This document shows positions 11,600 through 22,604 of a stretch of DNA of 64,000 bases, in pieces. The notes beneath the pieces are model-generated. The model did not search any database, was not told the origin of the DNA, and saw only the letters and a list, made by a program, of their open reading frames with translations. Both the position numbers and the translations under genes were made by a program. Source of the stretch: Paraperlucidibaca baekdonensis (GTDB taxonomy: Bacteria; Pseudomonadota; Gammaproteobacteria; Pseudomonadales; Moraxellaceae); contig NZ_QUNR01000002.1 in NCBI RefSeq assembly GCF_003387535.1, forward strand, positions 170,416 through 234,415. The letters are read 5' to 3'. Position 1 is the stretch's first letter, and every line of letters starts with the position of its first letter.

Positions 11600-11983
11600 A
11601 TGGCCTATAGCGAAAAAGTCATCGACCATTACGAAAATCCGCGCAACGTGGGCAAGCTTGAAAAAGGCGATGCTGATGTCGGTACCGGCATGGTTGGCGC
11701 GCCGGCCTGCGGCGATGTCATGCAGCTGCAAATCAAGGTCAACGCTGCTGGCGTGATCGAAGATGCTAAGTTCAAAACCTACGGCTGTGGCTCGGCCATT
11801 GCCTCGAGCTCGCTGGTCACCGAATGGGTGAAAGGCAAGAGCTTGGATGAAGCCGCCGGCATCAAAAACACGCAAATTGCCGAAGAGTTGGCGCTGCCGC
11901 CAGTGAAAATTCACTGCTCGGTGTTGGCGGAAGATGCCATTAAAGCCGCCGTGGCTGACTACCGCAAAAAGCACGGCGCCTAA
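11600..11983 (+). CDS. iscU: IscU, iron-sulfur cluster scaffold
   Basis: Scaffold on which [2Fe-2S] clusters are built before HscA/HscB-driven transfer. From ATG 11600 (ribosome site CAGGAGA) it is 127 residues. Cluster ligands are Cys37, Asp39, Cys63 and Cys106. The LPPVK motif recognised by HscA is intact at residues 99-103. A longer in-frame extension upstream overlaps iscS and is not coding. Confidence 0.98.
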   Translation: MAYSEKVIDHYENPRNVGKLEKGDADVGTGMVGAPACGDVMQLQIKVNAAGVIEDAKFKTYGCGSAIASSSLVTEWVKGKSLDEAAGIKNTQIAEELALPPVKIHCSVLAEDAIKAAVADYRKKHGA

Positions 11984-11984
11984 G

Positions 11985-12308
11985 ATGGCGATTAGTCTCA
12001 GTGAGCCAGCCGCTCGCCATATTGCTGCGTGCCTCGCCGGGCGCAGCAAGGGCGAGGGCGTGCGTGTGGGCATTAAAACCTCAGGCTGCTCAGGCTTGGC
12101 CTATGTGCTCGAATTTGTCGATACCATTGCGCCGGAAGACCAAGTCTTTGAGTCGCATGGCATCAAAGTCATTGTTGACCCGAAAAGCTTGGCCTACCTA
12201 GACGGCACGCAAATGGACTTTGTTAAAGAAGGCCTCAATGAGGGCTTTAAGTTCACCAATCCCAATCAAAAAGGCGAGTGTGGCTGCGGCGAGTCGTTTA
12301 CGGTCTAA
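11985..12308 (+). CDS. iscA: IscA, A-type iron-sulfur carrier
   Basis: Carrier that helps deliver [4Fe-4S] clusters. The 107-residue product from ATG 11985, one base after iscU, has the three expected cysteines: one in [10 protein letters not shown] and two in the C-terminal ECGCGESF. The final Val ending is typical of IscA. Confidence 0.97.
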   Translation: MAISLSEPAARHIAACLAGRSKGEGVRVGIKTSGCSGLAYVLEFVDTIAPEDQVFESHGIKVIVDPKSLAYLDGTQMDFVKEGLNEGFKFTNPNQKGECGCGESFTV

Positions 12309-12326
12309 GCCGCGCTGAGCCCGTTG

Positions 12327-12863
12327 ATGGAGTCGCGTGTGGACAGCAGTGAAAACTACTTTGCCTTGTTTGGCTTGCCCGTGGCCTATGGCCTCGATGT
12401 GCAGGCGCTAGGTCCGTTGTGGCGCCAGCTGCAACAGCAGCATCACCCCGATCGTTTCAGTCACGATGCCAGTGCGCAAGCGCAGGCCGAGCTGCTGTCA
12501 TCCCGCATTAATGCCGCGCATGAGACGCTGCGTGATCCGGTGCGGCGCGCGCGCTACCTGCTTGAACTGGCTGGACACGGCATCGATAACGAAAGCACGA
12601 CGGTATCCGATACCGATTTTCTCATGGCGCAAATGGATCTGCGTGAGCAGCTCGACGATGCCGAGAGCATTGAGGGGCTTGATGGCCTGCGCGATGAAGT
12701 GGGCCAATGGCAGGCGAGTTTGCAGCGCGAATTTGCCATTGATTATGCCGAGCCCGACTGGCCAGAAGCACAAGATACCGTGCGTAAAATGCAATTCATG
12801 CAGCGTTTATTGAGCGAGATCGATCGCCATATTGAGCGCCTCGAAGACGAACAGGATCTCTAG
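12327..12863 (+). CDS. hscB: HscB, J-domain co-chaperone for iron-sulfur assembly
   Basis: Delivers IscU to HscA and stimulates its ATPase. The 178-residue protein has an N-terminal J domain with the His40-Pro41-Asp42 motif (QQHHPDRF) and a C-terminal helical IscU-binding domain ([16 protein letters not shown]). I use ATG 12327 in preference to the TTG one codon upstream. hscA follows after two bases. Confidence 0.96.
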   Translation: MESRVDSSENYFALFGLPVAYGLDVQALGPLWRQLQQQHHPDRFSHDASAQAQAELLSSRINAAHETLRDPVRRARYLLELAGHGIDNESTTVSDTDFLMAQMDLREQLDDAESIEGLDGLRDEVGQWQASLQREFAIDYAEPDWPEAQDTVRKMQFMQRLLSEIDRHIERLEDEQDL

Positions 12864-12865
12864 TC

Positions 12866-14743
12866 ATGGCTTTGTTGCAAATCGCCGAACCCGGCCAGGC
12901 GCAGGCGCCGCATCAGCATCGCCTGGCGATAGGCATTGATTTAGGCACCACGCACTCCTTAGTCGCCACTGTGCAGAGCGGCTTGCCACGCGTTTTGCCC
13001 GATGCCACCGGACAGGTGCTACTGCCCTCGGTGGTGCATTACGGCGCTGAGGTCAGCGTGGGAGCCAATGCACTGGCGCGCGGTGCCAATGATGCCATTA
13101 ACACCTTGTCATCGGTGAAGCGCTTTATGGGTCGCGGTGCCAACGCCGCGCATCAACTCGGCGACCAGCTGCTCTACAATATCGTCACCCACGATAACGG
13201 CGTGCCGTATTTCCAAACCGCTGCTGGCGAGCGCAGTCCGGTCGAGGCATCTAGCGAAATTTTGAAAGCCTTGCGTGTGCGCGCTGAGGCGGTCATGGGC
13301 GGTGAACTGGCGGGCGCGGTGATTACCGTGCCAGCGTATTTTGACGAAGCCCAGCGGCAAGCCACCAAAGATGCTGCGCGCCTCGCTGGCCTAGAGGTTT
13401 TACGCCTGCTCAATGAGCCCACGGCGGCTGCCGTCGCCTATGGCCTTGATCGCGAAGCCGAGGGTGTGCACGCCATTTATGATTTGGGCGGCGGCACCTT
13501 CGATATTTCCATTTTACGCTTACACAAAGGCGTATTTGAGGTGCTGGCCACCGGCGGTGATTCGGCGCTCGGCGGTGATGATTTCGACCACGCCATCGCG
13601 CAATGGCTGATGCAGCAAGCACAGATTAGCCAGCCCGATGCCGATGCCCAGCGCCGCCTACTGACCACCGCGCGCAAGGTCAAAGAAGCACTGACTGAGC
13701 GCGATTCGGTGAGCTTAAACCTCGCCAAAGGCACCGGTGGTGCGCCGGCGGATTGGCAGGGCACACTCACGCGCGCCGACTTTGAGGCGCTCATTGCCCC
13801 AATGGTCGATCGCACTTTGAAAGCTTGCCGCCGCGCCCTGCGTGATGCCGGGTTGAAACCGGCAGACTTGAGTGAGGCCGTATTGGTGGGCGGATCCACG
13901 CGTGTGCCCTTGGTGCGCGAGCGCGTAGCCGAGTTTTTTGGTAAGCCGGCGCTGGCGCATCTTGATCCCGATCAGGTTGTGGCCATTGGGGCAGCCGTGC
14001 AGGCTGATGTGCTGGTTGGCAATAAGCCCGACAGCGACTTGCTCTTGCTCGATGTGATCCCGCTGTCGCTGGGCCTTGAGACCTATGGCGGTCTGGTGGA
14101 AAAAATCGTGCCGCGCAATACGCCGATTCCGGTCACTCGCGGGCAAGAGTTCACCACCTTCAAAGATGGCCAAACCGCAATGAGCCTGCATGTGCTGCAA
14201 GGCGAGCGCGAGCTCGTGGCCGATTGCCGCTCATTGGCGCGTTTTGAGCTGCGCGGCATTCCGGCCATGGTTGCCGGTGCCGCGCGTATTGTCGTGACCT
14301 TTCAAGTCGATGCCGATGGCCTGCTCAGTGTCAGCGCCATGGAAACCACCTCTGGCGTGCGCGCCGATATCGTCGTGAAGCCTTCCTGGGGCTTGGCCGA
14401 TGACGACATTTTGCGGCTTTTAAAAGAGTCGCAAACCCACGCGACTGAGGACATGCGCGCGCGCAGCCTACACGAGGCGAAAGCCGAGGCCGAGCGCTTG
14501 TGGTTAGCCACCGACGCCGCTCTCGCCAGCGATGGCCATTTGCTCAGCAGTACCGAGCGCCAAACACTCAATGACCAGCTCGCCGCCCTCAAAGCACTGG
14601 CCGCAGGCGATGATAGCGATGCCATCACCGCCGCCACCGAGGCGCTCAATGCCGCCAGCGAAGATTTCGCTGCACGGCGCATGGACGCTGGCATCCAATC
14701 GGCCTTTACCGGCAAAACCCTGACTCAAATCGAGGAGAAATAA
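12866..14743 (+). CDS. hscA: HscA, Hsp70-type chaperone for iron-sulfur assembly
   Basis: Specialised DnaK homologue that drives cluster release from IscU by binding its LPPVK motif. The 625-residue protein has the ATPase phosphate-1 motif [37 protein letters not shown] signature, [12 protein letters not shown] and [12 protein letters not shown]. The substrate-binding domain begins [16 protein letters not shown]. Lid helices end without the DnaK EEVD-like tail, as expected for HscA. Confidence 0.97.
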   Translation: MALLQIAEPGQAQAPHQHRLAIGIDLGTTHSLVATVQSGLPRVLPDATGQVLLPSVVHYGAEVSVGANALARGANDAINTLSSVKRFMGRGANAAHQLGDQLLYNIVTHDNGVPYFQTAAGERSPVEASSEILKALRVRAEAVMGGELAGAVITVPAYFDEAQRQATKDAARLAGLEVLRLLNEPTAAAVAYGLDREAEGVHAIYDLGGGTFDISILRLHKGVFEVLATGGDSALGGDDFDHAIAQWLMQQAQISQPDADAQRRLLTTARKVKEALTERDSVSLNLAKGTGGAPADWQGTLTRADFEALIAPMVDRTLKACRRALRDAGLKPADLSEAVLVGGSTRVPLVRERVAEFFGKPALAHLDPDQVVAIGAAVQADVLVGNKPDSDLLLLDVIPLSLGLETYGGLVEKIVPRNTPIPVTRGQEFTTFKDGQTAMSLHVLQGERELVADCRSLARFELRGIPAMVAGAARIVVTFQVDADGLLSVSAMETTSGVRADIVVKPSWGLADDDILRLLKESQTHATEDMRARSLHEAKAEAERLWLATDAALASDGHLLSSTERQTLNDQLAALKALAAGDDSDAITAATEALNAASEDFAARRMDAGIQSAFTGKTLTQIEEK

Positions 14744-14744
14744 T

Positions 14745-15083
14745 ATGCCGCAGATCATCATTCTGCCGCATCACGAGGTCTGCCCAGACGGGGCAGTGAT
14801 CGAGGCCAACACCGGCGAGACCGTCTGTGATGCAGCCTTGCGCCATGGCATTAGCATTGAGCATGCCTGCGAAAAATCCTGCGCTTGCACGACCTGCCAT
14901 GTGGTGGTGCGCGAAGGTTTTGATTCGCTTGGCGAGCTCGATGAACTCGAAGAGGATATGCTCGATAAAGCCTGGGGCTTAGAGGCGGAGTCGCGTTTGT
15001 CGTGTCAGGCGGTGGTCGCCGACGACGACTTAGTGGTGGAAATCCCGCGCTACACACTCAATCACGCATCGGAACAACACTGA
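14745..15083 (+). CDS. fdx: Fdx, ISC-type [2Fe-2S] ferredoxin
   Basis: Supplies electrons for cluster synthesis. The 112-residue protein has the adrenodoxin-type ligand pattern CEKSCACTTC (three ligands plus one extra Cys) and the fourth ligand in SRLSCQAVV. It starts one base after hscA; its TGA overlaps the iscX ATG. Confidence 0.97.
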   Translation: MPQIIILPHHEVCPDGAVIEANTGETVCDAALRHGISIEHACEKSCACTTCHVVVREGFDSLGELDELEEDMLDKAWGLEAESRLSCQAVVADDDLVVEIPRYTLNHASEQH

Positions 15084-15274
15084 TGAAATGGACTGATACC
15101 TTAGATATTGCCATTGCGCTTTGTGATGCTCATCCCGACACAGATCCGCTCACCGTGCGCTTCACCGACCTACGCCAATGGGTCATGGACCTGTCCGAGT
15201 TTAACGATGACCCGGCGCGTTGTGGCGAAAAAGTCCTCGAAGCTATTCAAATGGCGTGGATAGACGAAGTGTAA
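15083..15274 (+). CDS. iscX: IscX, small acidic IscS regulator
   Basis: A 63-residue protein starting MKWTDTLDIAIAL, with the YfhJ/IscX core VRFTDLRQWVMDL and a DDP motif. In E. coli it binds iron and IscS and modulates desulfurase speed. The start at 15083 overlaps the fdx stop (TGATG). It is the last isc gene before ndk. Confidence 0.96.
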   Translation: MKWTDTLDIAIALCDAHPDTDPLTVRFTDLRQWVMDLSEFNDDPARCGEKVLEAIQMAWIDEV

Positions 15275-15285
15275 GTGCGTATAAT
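15257..15285 (+). promoter_or_regulatory. Candidate sigma-70 promoter for ndk
   Basis: A perfect TATAAT at 15280-15285 is preceded at 17 bases by TGGATA (4 of 6 matches to TTGACA) within the last codons of iscX, giving a leader of about 45 bases before ndk. Confidence 0.6.
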
Positions 15286-15337
15286 TTGCGCCCATTGACT
15301 GGCATTGGGCCAGCGCAACTATTTTTTGGAGTGCCTC

Positions 15338-15769
15338 ATGGCGATCGAACGTACCCTGTCTATCATTAAGCCCGATGCCGTTGGTAAAAATGCCATTGGC
15401 GCTATTTTCAGCCGCTTTGAAGCTGCTGGCTTGACCATTGTGGCTACCAAAATGAAGCACCTGTCGCAAGCCGAAGCCGAAGGCTTTTACGCTGAGCACC
15501 GCGAGCGCGGCTTCTTCAACGACCTGGTTGCCTTCATGACCTCCGGTCCGGTGGTGGTGAGCGCGTTGCAAGGCGAAAACGCCGTGTTGGCACACCGCGA
15601 TATCCTCGGCGCCACCAATCCAAAAGATGCCGCACCGGGCACCATCCGCGCTGACTTCGCGGTGAGCATCGATGAAAACGCCGCCCACGGTTCCGACTCC
15701 ACCACCTCGGCTGCCCGTGAAATCGGCTATTTCTTCAGTGAATTAGAAGTTTTCGCACGCACGCGCTAA
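15338..15769 (+). CDS. ndk: Ndk, nucleoside diphosphate kinase
   Basis: Balances NTP and dNTP pools by ping-pong phosphate transfer through a phosphohistidine. The 143-residue protein begins [15 protein letters not shown] and contains the active-site His117 in NAAHGSDS. The upstream in-frame start at 15305 lacks homology and lies in the leader; TGGAGTGCC precedes the chosen ATG. A 170-bp gap to rlmN holds a GGCCGC/GCGGCC inverted repeat (15847-15872) but no clear terminator. Confidence 0.98.
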   Translation: MAIERTLSIIKPDAVGKNAIGAIFSRFEAAGLTIVATKMKHLSQAEAEGFYAEHRERGFFNDLVAFMTSGPVVVSALQGENAVLAHRDILGATNPKDAAPGTIRADFAVSIDENAAHGSDSTTSAAREIGYFFSELEVFARTR

Positions 15770-15939
15770 GCGGTGTAAGCTCATGGTCTGATACAGCCCA
15801 TGCGCTTTGATGCGACGAAGCGATTGCCGCTAAAGTCGCCGTGACAGGCCGCAGCATTTCGGTGCCGCGGCCTTCGCATAAGCAAAGCCTGTGCTTTGTG
15901 CTACGACATAACTGGTGTAATAACCCGTCGAGAAATGAC

Positions 15940-17118
15940 ATGACCGATACGCCGCCTAAGCAAAACCTGCTGGGCTTGAGCCGCCAAGAAATGGAAGACT
16001 TTTTCGCCACCATTGGCGAGAAAAAGTTTCGTGCCGGTCAAGTCATGAAGTGGATTCATCAGCAAGGCGTTAGCGACTTTGCTGAGATGACCAACCTCGC
16101 AAAAAGTCTGCGCGCCAAGCTCGAACAGTTCGCCGAAGTGCGCCCGCCGGAAGTCACCTACAAGCATTTTTCTGCCGATGGCACGCGCAAGTGGATCATC
16201 AAAGTCGGCGACAACGCCATGGTCGAGGCGGTGCTCATCCCCGATGGCGAACGCAAAACCCTGTGTGTGTCCTCGCAAGTCGGCTGTGCGCTCGACTGCA
16301 GCTTTTGCTCGACCGGCAAGCAAGGTTTTATGCGCGACTTGAGCGCCTCAGAAATCATTGGCCAAGTCTGGATCGCCAACCGCTCGTATTTAGACGAGGG
16401 CGAGTTTTCCGGACGCAATTCCGAGGGCGAACTGACCCGCACCCGCGCCATCACCAACGTAGTGATGATGGGCATGGGCGAGCCGCTGCTCAATCTCGAC
16501 GCGGTGATTCCCGCGATGAGCATCATGCTCGATGATTTCGCCTATGGCCTGTCCAAGCGCCGCGTCACGTTGTCGACTTCGGGCGTGGTGCCCATGCTCG
16601 ACAAGCTCACGCAAACGCTCGATGTGGCGCTCGCTATTTCTCTGCACGCGCCCAACGATGCATTGCGCAATGAGCTCGTGCCGATCAATAAAAAATACCC
16701 CTTAGTCGAGCTGATGGCTGCCTGCAAACGCTGGCTGCTGCACCATCAGGGCAAAGAAGTAGGCCGGCGCAAGGTCACCATGGAGTACGTCATGCTCGAT
16801 GGTGTCAATGATCAGCCCGAGCATGCGCGGCAACTGGCGGTTTTGCTCAAAGATGTGCCGAGCAAGATCAACTTAATTCCGTTTAACCCGTTTCCGCATG
16901 CGCCTTATGGCAGCACGCCGCGCGATCGTATTGTGGCGTTTCAAAACACATTGATTCGCGCCGGATTTACCACGACTATTCGAGCCACACGCGGTGATGA
17001 TATTGATGCCGCCTGTGGCCAGTTAGTGGGCCAAGTAAAAGATCGCACACGGCGTGCGGAGCGTTGGCAAGCCAGCACCCGCGACAGCCAAAAAATAACA
17101 ATACGTGCGATAGATTGA
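15940..17118 (+). CDS. rlmN: RlmN, dual-specificity 23S rRNA/tRNA adenine C2 methyltransferase
   Basis: Radical SAM enzyme forming 2-methyladenosine at 23S rRNA A2503 and tRNA A37. The 392-residue product from ATG 15940 has the [11 protein letters not shown] cluster motif (CxxxCxxC), MGMGEPLLN, and the C-terminal DAACGQLVG containing the methyl-carrying Cys. The longer reading frame upstream is non-homologous leader. In many pseudomonads pilF follows, but here rodZ comes next directly. Confidence 0.97.
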   Translation: MTDTPPKQNLLGLSRQEMEDFFATIGEKKFRAGQVMKWIHQQGVSDFAEMTNLAKSLRAKLEQFAEVRPPEVTYKHFSADGTRKWIIKVGDNAMVEAVLIPDGERKTLCVSSQVGCALDCSFCSTGKQGFMRDLSASEIIGQVWIANRSYLDEGEFSGRNSEGELTRTRAITNVVMMGMGEPLLNLDAVIPAMSIMLDDFAYGLSKRRVTLSTSGVVPMLDKLTQTLDVALAISLHAPNDALRNELVPINKKYPLVELMAACKRWLLHHQGKEVGRRKVTMEYVMLDGVNDQPEHARQLAVLLKDVPSKINLIPFNPFPHAPYGSTPRDRIVAFQNTLIRAGFTTTIRATRGDDIDAACGQLVGQVKDRTRRAERWQASTRDSQKITIRAID

Positions 17119-17128
17119 GGATGATGCC

Positions 17129-18235
17129 GTGAGCACTGAAAATGATGCCAAACAAGCCGACCAAGCGCTGGATGCTACCGACGCGGTAACGCCGGCGGCA
17201 CCACAAGCCGTGACACCAACGCCGGGCGCGCAACTGCGGCAAGCGCGTGAAAGCAAGGGCCTTACGGTGGCGCAAATTGCCAAAGAAACTATGCTCACCG
17301 CGCGCTATTTGACCGCGCTTGAAGCCGACGATTACGAAGCATTGCCCGGTAGCACGTTTGTGCGTGGCTATTTGCGTCGTTACGCGCCCTTGGTGGGCTT
17401 GTCGGCAAACACCCTAGTTGCCGAGTTCGATGGCATTTGGCAGGCACGCAATTTAGCCGCTGCGCCATTGATCGACGCGCAAGTGCATGCGCTGCAGCAG
17501 GAGCGCGTGGCGAGTCGCCGGGGCAATCGTCGCGCCAGTATGTTTGCGCGCACGGCGTATCATTTATCGCTAACGCGCCTGTTGTCGTTGGGCTCGGCGC
17601 TACTATTGATTGTCTTATTGGTGGCGAGCTTTTTTTGGAATGACGCCGCCGACCCGGTGACCCCGTCAGAGTCAACCAGCGCGGCTGAGCTAAACCTCGA
17701 TGCGTCGAGCATTGAGCCGACTGCTGAGGCGCCTATTGACTCGCTGCCTGCCGAATCCGTTGAGCCACTGCCCAATGCCACCGATGCCGAGTCAGGCGCT
17801 GCGATCAATAGCATTGAGGCCAGCGCCGAAGGCAATAGCAGTGCAGCGAATACTGCCGTTGGCAGCGAGGCGAATGCCCAGGGTGCGACCATCACGCCGC
17901 CTGTAGCAGAACCCAGTGCCACAAGCGCCGCCAATGTGCCTGTGGTGCAATCGACGCCAGAGCCAGCTGAAGCGGCTGAGCCCACGCCGCCAAGCATCGA
18001 CACCTTAAGCTTTACCTTCACCGGCAAGTCCTGGATTAGCGTCCGTGATGCCACCGGCCAAGAGCTAGTCTATGGCCTAAAAAATGCCGGTCAGGCGGTC
18101 ACCGTGTCGGGTCAGCCACCGTTTGCCATTAACATCGGCAGCGTGCGCGACACCCAAATGAGCCGCAATGGCACGCCGGTTAATCTCAAGCCCTACACGC
18201 GCGGCGAAATCGCCAGCTTCCGCCTCGGTCGCTAA
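17129..18235 (+). CDS. rodZ: RodZ, cytoskeletal membrane protein
   Basis: Links MreB filaments to the cell-wall elongation machinery. The 368-residue protein has a cytoplasmic HTH domain (residues about 34-100, [22 protein letters not shown]), a basic segment, one membrane helix near 150-172 ([20 protein letters not shown]), a low-complexity Ala/Ser/Glu periplasmic linker and a C-terminal DUF4115 beta domain ([17 protein letters not shown]). GTG start at 17129 with a GAGGAT ribosome site. The linker is longer and more acidic than in E. coli. Confidence 0.93.
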   Translation: MSTENDAKQADQALDATDAVTPAAPQAVTPTPGAQLRQARESKGLTVAQIAKETMLTARYLTALEADDYEALPGSTFVRGYLRRYAPLVGLSANTLVAEFDGIWQARNLAAAPLIDAQVHALQQERVASRRGNRRASMFARTAYHLSLTRLLSLGSALLLIVLLVASFFWNDAADPVTPSESTSAAELNLDASSIEPTAEAPIDSLPAESVEPLPNATDAESGAAINSIEASAEGNSSAANTAVGSEANAQGATITPPVAEPSATSAANVPVVQSTPEPAEAAEPTPPSIDTLSFTFTGKSWISVRDATGQELVYGLKNAGQAVTVSGQPPFAINIGSVRDTQMSRNGTPVNLKPYTRGEIASFRLGR

Positions 18236-18263
18236 AGCCGCTGTTTATTCAGGAGTCATGAGC

Positions 18264-19382
18264 ATGCACGAGTCACCCATTAAGCGTCGCTTGACCCGCA
18301 AAATCCGCGTCGGCAATGTCTTTGTGGGCGGCGATGCGCCGATCACCGTGCAAACCATGACCAACACCGAGACCTGCGATGTCGCCGCCACCGTCGCGCA
18401 AATTCAGCGCTGCGTGGCGGCGGGTGCCGACATTGTGCGTGTCTCTGTGCCGACCATGGACGCCGCCAAAGCCTTCGGCCAGATTCGCCAACAAGTCGAT
18501 GTGCCGTTGGTCGCCGACATCCATTTTGACCACAAAATCGCTCTGGCTGTAGCCGACTTCGGTGCCGACTGCCTGCGCATCAATCCCGGCAATATTGGCT
18601 CCGATGATAAAGTCCGCGAAGTCGTGGCCGCCGCCCGCCATCACGGCATTTCCATGCGCATTGGCGTCAATGCCGGCTCGCTGGAAAAAGACATCCAGAA
18701 AAAATACACCGAGCCCACTGGTGCGGCGTTGCTGGAATCCGCCATGCGCCATATCGACATTCTCGACCGTCTAAATTTCCACGAATTTAAAGTCAGCGTG
18801 AAGGCCTCCAACGTGTTTCTCACGCTCGATGCCTACCGCTTGCTATCGGCACAAATCGACAACCCACTGCATTTGGGCGTGACCGAGGCCGGCGTGTTTC
18901 GTTCGGGCACCGTGAAGTCGGCGATTGCCATGGGCGGACTCTTACTCGATGGCATTGGTGACACCTTGCGTGTCTCGCTCGCCGCCGAGCCCGAAGATGA
19001 AGTGAAAGTCGGTTTCGATATTTTGAAGTCGCTGGGCATTCGTTCCAATGGCATCAACTTTATTGCCTGCCCAAGCTGTTCGCGCCAAGAGTTCGATGTG
19101 ATTCGCGTGATGAACGCCTTAGAAGCGCGCCTCGAAGATGTGCGCGTGCCCATGGATGTCTCGGTCATTGGCTGTAAGGTCAATGGCCCGGGCGAGGCCA
19201 AAGAGGCGGACATTGGCGTGGTTGGCGCGGCTCCGAAAAGTTTGGTGTATCGCAATGGCGATAAAAGCCATCTCATCGATACCAATAACTTGGTCGATGA
19301 AATCGAGGCCATGGTGCGCGCACGCGTGCTAGAAAAAACCGAGCAAGACGCCAAGCTCATTATTAAAGCGGCGGCTGACTAA
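18264..19382 (+). CDS. ispG: IspG, 4-hydroxy-3-methylbut-2-enyl diphosphate synthase
   Basis: Penultimate enzyme of the MEP isoprenoid pathway, a [4Fe-4S] protein. The start at 18264 is eight bases from an AGGAG site and gives 372 residues starting MHESPIKRR, equal in length and register to E. coli IspG; an ATG at 18258 is too near the ribosome site. Cluster ligands are in [10 protein letters not shown] and CKVNGPGEA. It depends on the ISC machinery encoded upstream. Confidence 0.97.
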   Translation: MHESPIKRRLTRKIRVGNVFVGGDAPITVQTMTNTETCDVAATVAQIQRCVAAGADIVRVSVPTMDAAKAFGQIRQQVDVPLVADIHFDHKIALAVADFGADCLRINPGNIGSDDKVREVVAAARHHGISMRIGVNAGSLEKDIQKKYTEPTGAALLESAMRHIDILDRLNFHEFKVSVKASNVFLTLDAYRLLSAQIDNPLHLGVTEAGVFRSGTVKSAIAMGGLLLDGIGDTLRVSLAAEPEDEVKVGFDILKSLGIRSNGINFIACPSCSRQEFDVIRVMNALEARLEDVRVPMDVSVIGCKVNGPGEAKEADIGVVGAAPKSLVYRNGDKSHLIDTNNLVDEIEAMVRARVLEKTEQDAKLIIKAAAD

Positions 19383-19439
19383 GCCGTCCACACGCTATAA
19401 AGACGGCGGCCAAAAACGCCGCACTACTGAGAATTGCTG

Positions 19440-20723
19440 ATGAGTCGCTTATCTGCCATCCGTGGCATGAATGATATTTTGCCAGACGCCACGCCGCGCT
19501 GGCAGCAGCTGGAAACCGCGCTAAAAAGCCTGATGCAGCGCTACGGTTATCGCGAAATACGCTTGCCCGTGGTCGAGCCCACGGCGCTGTTTAAGCGCGC
19601 TATTGGCGAAGTCACTGACATCGTCGAAAAAGAAATGTATTGCTTCGAGGACCGCAGCGGCGAGTCCATCACGCTGCGCCCCGAAGGCACCGCTGGTTGC
19701 GTGCGTGCCTGCCTCGAGCACGGCCTCACGCACAATCAAAGCCCCAAACTCTGGTATACCGGCCCAATGTTTCGCTACGAGCGTCCGCAAAAAGGCCGCT
19801 ACCGCCAGTTTCATCAGTTTGGTATTGAAACCTTTGGCCAAGCCGGCGCCGACATGGACGCCGAGCTGATCATCTTGACCGCACGTTTGTGGCGCGAACT
19901 CGGCCTCAGCGACGCCGTAACCTTAGAGCTTAATAGCCTCGGCGAGCTCGACGCGCGCGCGGCGTTTCGTCAGGCTTTGGTGACGTATTTGGAGCAATTT
20001 CGCACCCAGCTCGATGACGACTCCCAGCGGCGCCTGACCACCAATCCGCTACGCATTCTCGATAGCAAAGACCAAAACACACAAGCCATTTTGCGTGATG
20101 CCCCGCAGCTTGCCGACTACCTCGATGACGGCTCAAAAGCGCATTTTGCCGAGCTCTGCGCGCATCTCGATGCCTGCGGTGTACGTTATCGCATTAACCC
20201 TAACCTGGTGCGCGGCTTGGACTATTACAACAAAACCGTGTTTGAGTGGGTGACCACCGCGCTGGGTGCGCAGGGCACGGTGTGCGCCGGTGGCCGCTAT
20301 GACGGCTTGGTGGCGCAACTCGGCGGTCAAGCCACACCAGCAGTTGGCTGCGCCATGGGCTTGGAGCGCTTGGTGTTGCTGATGGACGCTGTAGCAGCCA
20401 GCACAGCAGAGGCCGAGGCGGATGTGTTTGTGATGGGTCTGGGCGAGGGCACGAGCACTGCGGCGTTAGCGTTGTGCGAACAGCTACACAATGCCCTGCC
20501 GAACGCGCGAATCGTGTATAACTGCGGCGGTGGTAGCGTGAAATCACAATTTCGCAAAGCCGATAAATCCGGCGCCACGGTGGCGTTAGTGTTGGGCGAG
20601 AGTGAAGTCGCTGCGCACACGGTGGCAGTGAAATGGCTACGCGAGCAACGAGAACAAGTAACCTGTACCCAAGCCCAAGTGGCCGATGTGGTGCGTGACG
20701 CGCTCGCCATGAGCACGCAATAA
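19440..20723 (+). CDS. hisS: HisS, histidyl-tRNA synthetase
   Basis: Class II synthetase of 427 residues from ATG 19440. Motif 2 is [20 protein letters not shown]; the histidine-specific motifs are [15 protein letters not shown] and [13 protein letters not shown]; the C-terminal anticodon domain has [20 protein letters not shown] short GCGGC/GCCGC hairpin (19406-19422) precedes the gene. Confidence 0.98.
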   Translation: MSRLSAIRGMNDILPDATPRWQQLETALKSLMQRYGYREIRLPVVEPTALFKRAIGEVTDIVEKEMYCFEDRSGESITLRPEGTAGCVRACLEHGLTHNQSPKLWYTGPMFRYERPQKGRYRQFHQFGIETFGQAGADMDAELIILTARLWRELGLSDAVTLELNSLGELDARAAFRQALVTYLEQFRTQLDDDSQRRLTTNPLRILDSKDQNTQAILRDAPQLADYLDDGSKAHFAELCAHLDACGVRYRINPNLVRGLDYYNKTVFEWVTTALGAQGTVCAGGRYDGLVAQLGGQATPAVGCAMGLERLVLLMDAVAASTAEAEADVFVMGLGEGTSTAALALCEQLHNALPNARIVYNCGGGSVKSQFRKADKSGATVALVLGESEVAAHTVAVKWLREQREQVTCTQAQVADVVRDALAMSTQ

Positions 20724-20737
20724 ACGAGGAAAACGGT

Positions 20738-21421
20738 GTGGCCTACGAAGAAGATGAAGTCGTTGAAAATCTGAAGCTGTGGTGGAAAAAAAATGGCACC
20801 GCACTGATGCTCTTGGTGGCCGTTGGGCTATTTAGCTTTGCTGGCTGGCGCTACTGGCAAACCTCACAAGCCGAGGCCGCCACGCAAGCGCAAAATCTGC
20901 AGCAAGCCATGCAAATTGCCGCGCAGCGCCTCAACACCGACCCCAACGACAAAGACACCGTGGCGGAAGTAACGCGCTTGGGCGAGCAGCTCATCGCTGA
21001 CTACAGCGGTACACCGTATGCGCAAGACGCGGCGATGTTACTCGCGAAAGTCGCGGTCAATAGCAACGATTTAGCGAAAGCCATTAGCTTGTTGCAAGGC
21101 GTGGTCGCCGATAGCAGCGATGACGTGGAAGTGGCCCTCGCGCAAACACGCTTGGCTCGCGTGCAAGCCGCCAATGCCGATTACGATGCCGCGCTGAGCA
21201 CGCTAGCGGCGGTGCGTGACGCGTCATTAGCGCCCTTGGTGAGTGAAATTAAAGGCGATATTTTCATGCTGCAAGCGATGCCCGCTGAAGCAAAAGCGGC
21301 GTATCAAGCAGCCGATGCCGCGCTTGCCGCGCGCAATGAAGTGCGGCCATTGCTCGAGCTGAAGCTTGCCGACGTTGGCCTTGAGCCAGCGCCTCGCGCC
21401 CCCCTTGCCTTGGAGCAATAA
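20738..21421 (+). CDS. yfgM: YfgM-like inner-membrane TPR protein
   Basis: Ancillary SecYEG-associated protein thought to help hand proteins to periplasmic chaperones. The 227-residue protein has an acidic cytoplasmic N-terminus (AYEEDEVVENLKLWWKKNG), one membrane helix at about 20-38 and a periplasmic tetratricopeptide-like domain. The GTG start at 20738 follows an ACGAGGAAAA ribosome site. Position between hisS and bamB matches the E. coli order. Confidence 0.9.
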   Translation: MAYEEDEVVENLKLWWKKNGTALMLLVAVGLFSFAGWRYWQTSQAEAATQAQNLQQAMQIAAQRLNTDPNDKDTVAEVTRLGEQLIADYSGTPYAQDAAMLLAKVAVNSNDLAKAISLLQGVVADSSDDVEVALAQTRLARVQAANADYDAALSTLAAVRDASLAPLVSEIKGDIFMLQAMPAEAKAAYQAADAALAARNEVRPLLELKLADVGLEPAPRAPLALEQ

Positions 21422-21422
21422 C

Positions 21423-22571
21423 ATGATGCGGCGAATTCTCACTGTAGCGCTGCCAGCCGCTTGCCTGCTGGTAGCCGCCTGTAGCAGCAATCCCTCGCGT
21501 GAAGGCGTAGCCGCATTGCCTGAGTTGCCTAGCAATGTCGTTCGTCTCGATGATCGCTGGTCGGTCACCGTGGGCGATGGCAACGATGGTGAAGTCGTGC
21601 AGCTCGAGCCTGCCGTGAAAGCGCCCGCGGTGTATGCCGCCAGCCGCGACGGCGTGATTCGCGCCATTGGTCGCGCTACCGGCACCGTGCGTTGGACGCG
21701 TGAGCTCGATGTGGGCATCACCGGCGGCATTGGCTTGGGCGACAACGTCTTGGCTATTGGCACCGATCAATCCGACTTGCTGCTGCTCAACGCCAAAGAT
21801 GGCAAAACATTGTGGACGGCGAAGCTCGGCGCGGCGCTGTTGTCGGTACCACGGGTGACCGATAAAGATGTCATCGTGCAAACACTCGATGGCCGTATTC
21901 AAGTCTTCCAAGTAGCCGATGGCGCGCGCCGTTGGCAGTTCGACACACCTGTGCCGCCCTTGTCATTACGCGGTAATGCTGCGCCCGTGGTGAGTGGTGA
22001 CAAGCTTTATGCGGTTAGCGGTCAGGGCGATTTGTATCAGCTCGACTTAGCCACCGGCCTGCCAATTTGGCAAACCCGCGTGACCAATTCGCGTGGTCGC
22101 GGTGAGATTGAGCGGCTCATGGATATCGATGGCGACCTCGTGCTCGACAATAACGGCACGCTCTATACCGCTGGCTTTCAGTCGCAGCTCACCGCCACCG
22201 ACACCATCGCCGTGCGTCGGCGCTGGCAGATCAATGTCTCCACCTCGCAAAGCGTCGGTCTCGATGGTGCGCACGTCTATGCCGTCGACAACGATGGCAC
22301 CATGGCCGCGATAAATCGCATCACCGGCGAGTTGATTTGGCGGCAAGATGGCTTAAAAGGGCGTAAACTCCTGTCCCCGGTAACCTGGCGTGGTTTAGTG
22401 GTCGTTGGCGACAGCGATGGCTATTTGCATTTGTTCAGTCCGGTGGATGGCAAACCGCGTGGCCGCGAACGTGCTTCCGGCGACCCGCTGATGAGTGTGG
22501 TCGTTGATGCCCCGCAACTGCTTACCCTAACCACGAAAGGCAAACTCCGCGCTTGGGATGTCACTCCTTAA
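21423..22571 (+). CDS. bamB: BamB, outer-membrane assembly lipoprotein
   Basis: Beta-propeller lipoprotein of the BAM complex. From ATG 21423 it has 382 residues with signal peptide and lipobox LVAAC. The repeated PQQ-like blades show motifs such as GTVRWTRELD, GKTLWTAKLG, GARRWQFDTP and GELIWRQDG. Start is one base after the yfgM stop, with GGAG seven bases upstream. Confidence 0.95.
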   Translation: MMRRILTVALPAACLLVAACSSNPSREGVAALPELPSNVVRLDDRWSVTVGDGNDGEVVQLEPAVKAPAVYAASRDGVIRAIGRATGTVRWTRELDVGITGGIGLGDNVLAIGTDQSDLLLLNAKDGKTLWTAKLGAALLSVPRVTDKDVIVQTLDGRIQVFQVADGARRWQFDTPVPPLSLRGNAAPVVSGDKLYAVSGQGDLYQLDLATGLPIWQTRVTNSRGRGEIERLMDIDGDLVLDNNGTLYTAGFQSQLTATDTIAVRRRWQINVSTSQSVGLDGAHVYAVDNDGTMAAINRITGELIWRQDGLKGRKLLSPVTWRGLVVVGDSDGYLHLFSPVDGKPRGRERASGDPLMSVVVDAPQLLTLTTKGKLRAWDVTP

Positions 22572-22604
22572 GCGCGCCGCGCCCGACCTTGTGAAGACTC
22601 TGTT

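Noticed and set aside
15847..15872. Terminator between ndk and rlmN
   Set aside because: The GGCCGC/GCGGCC repeat has a 14-base loop and no T tail, so it is too weak to call.
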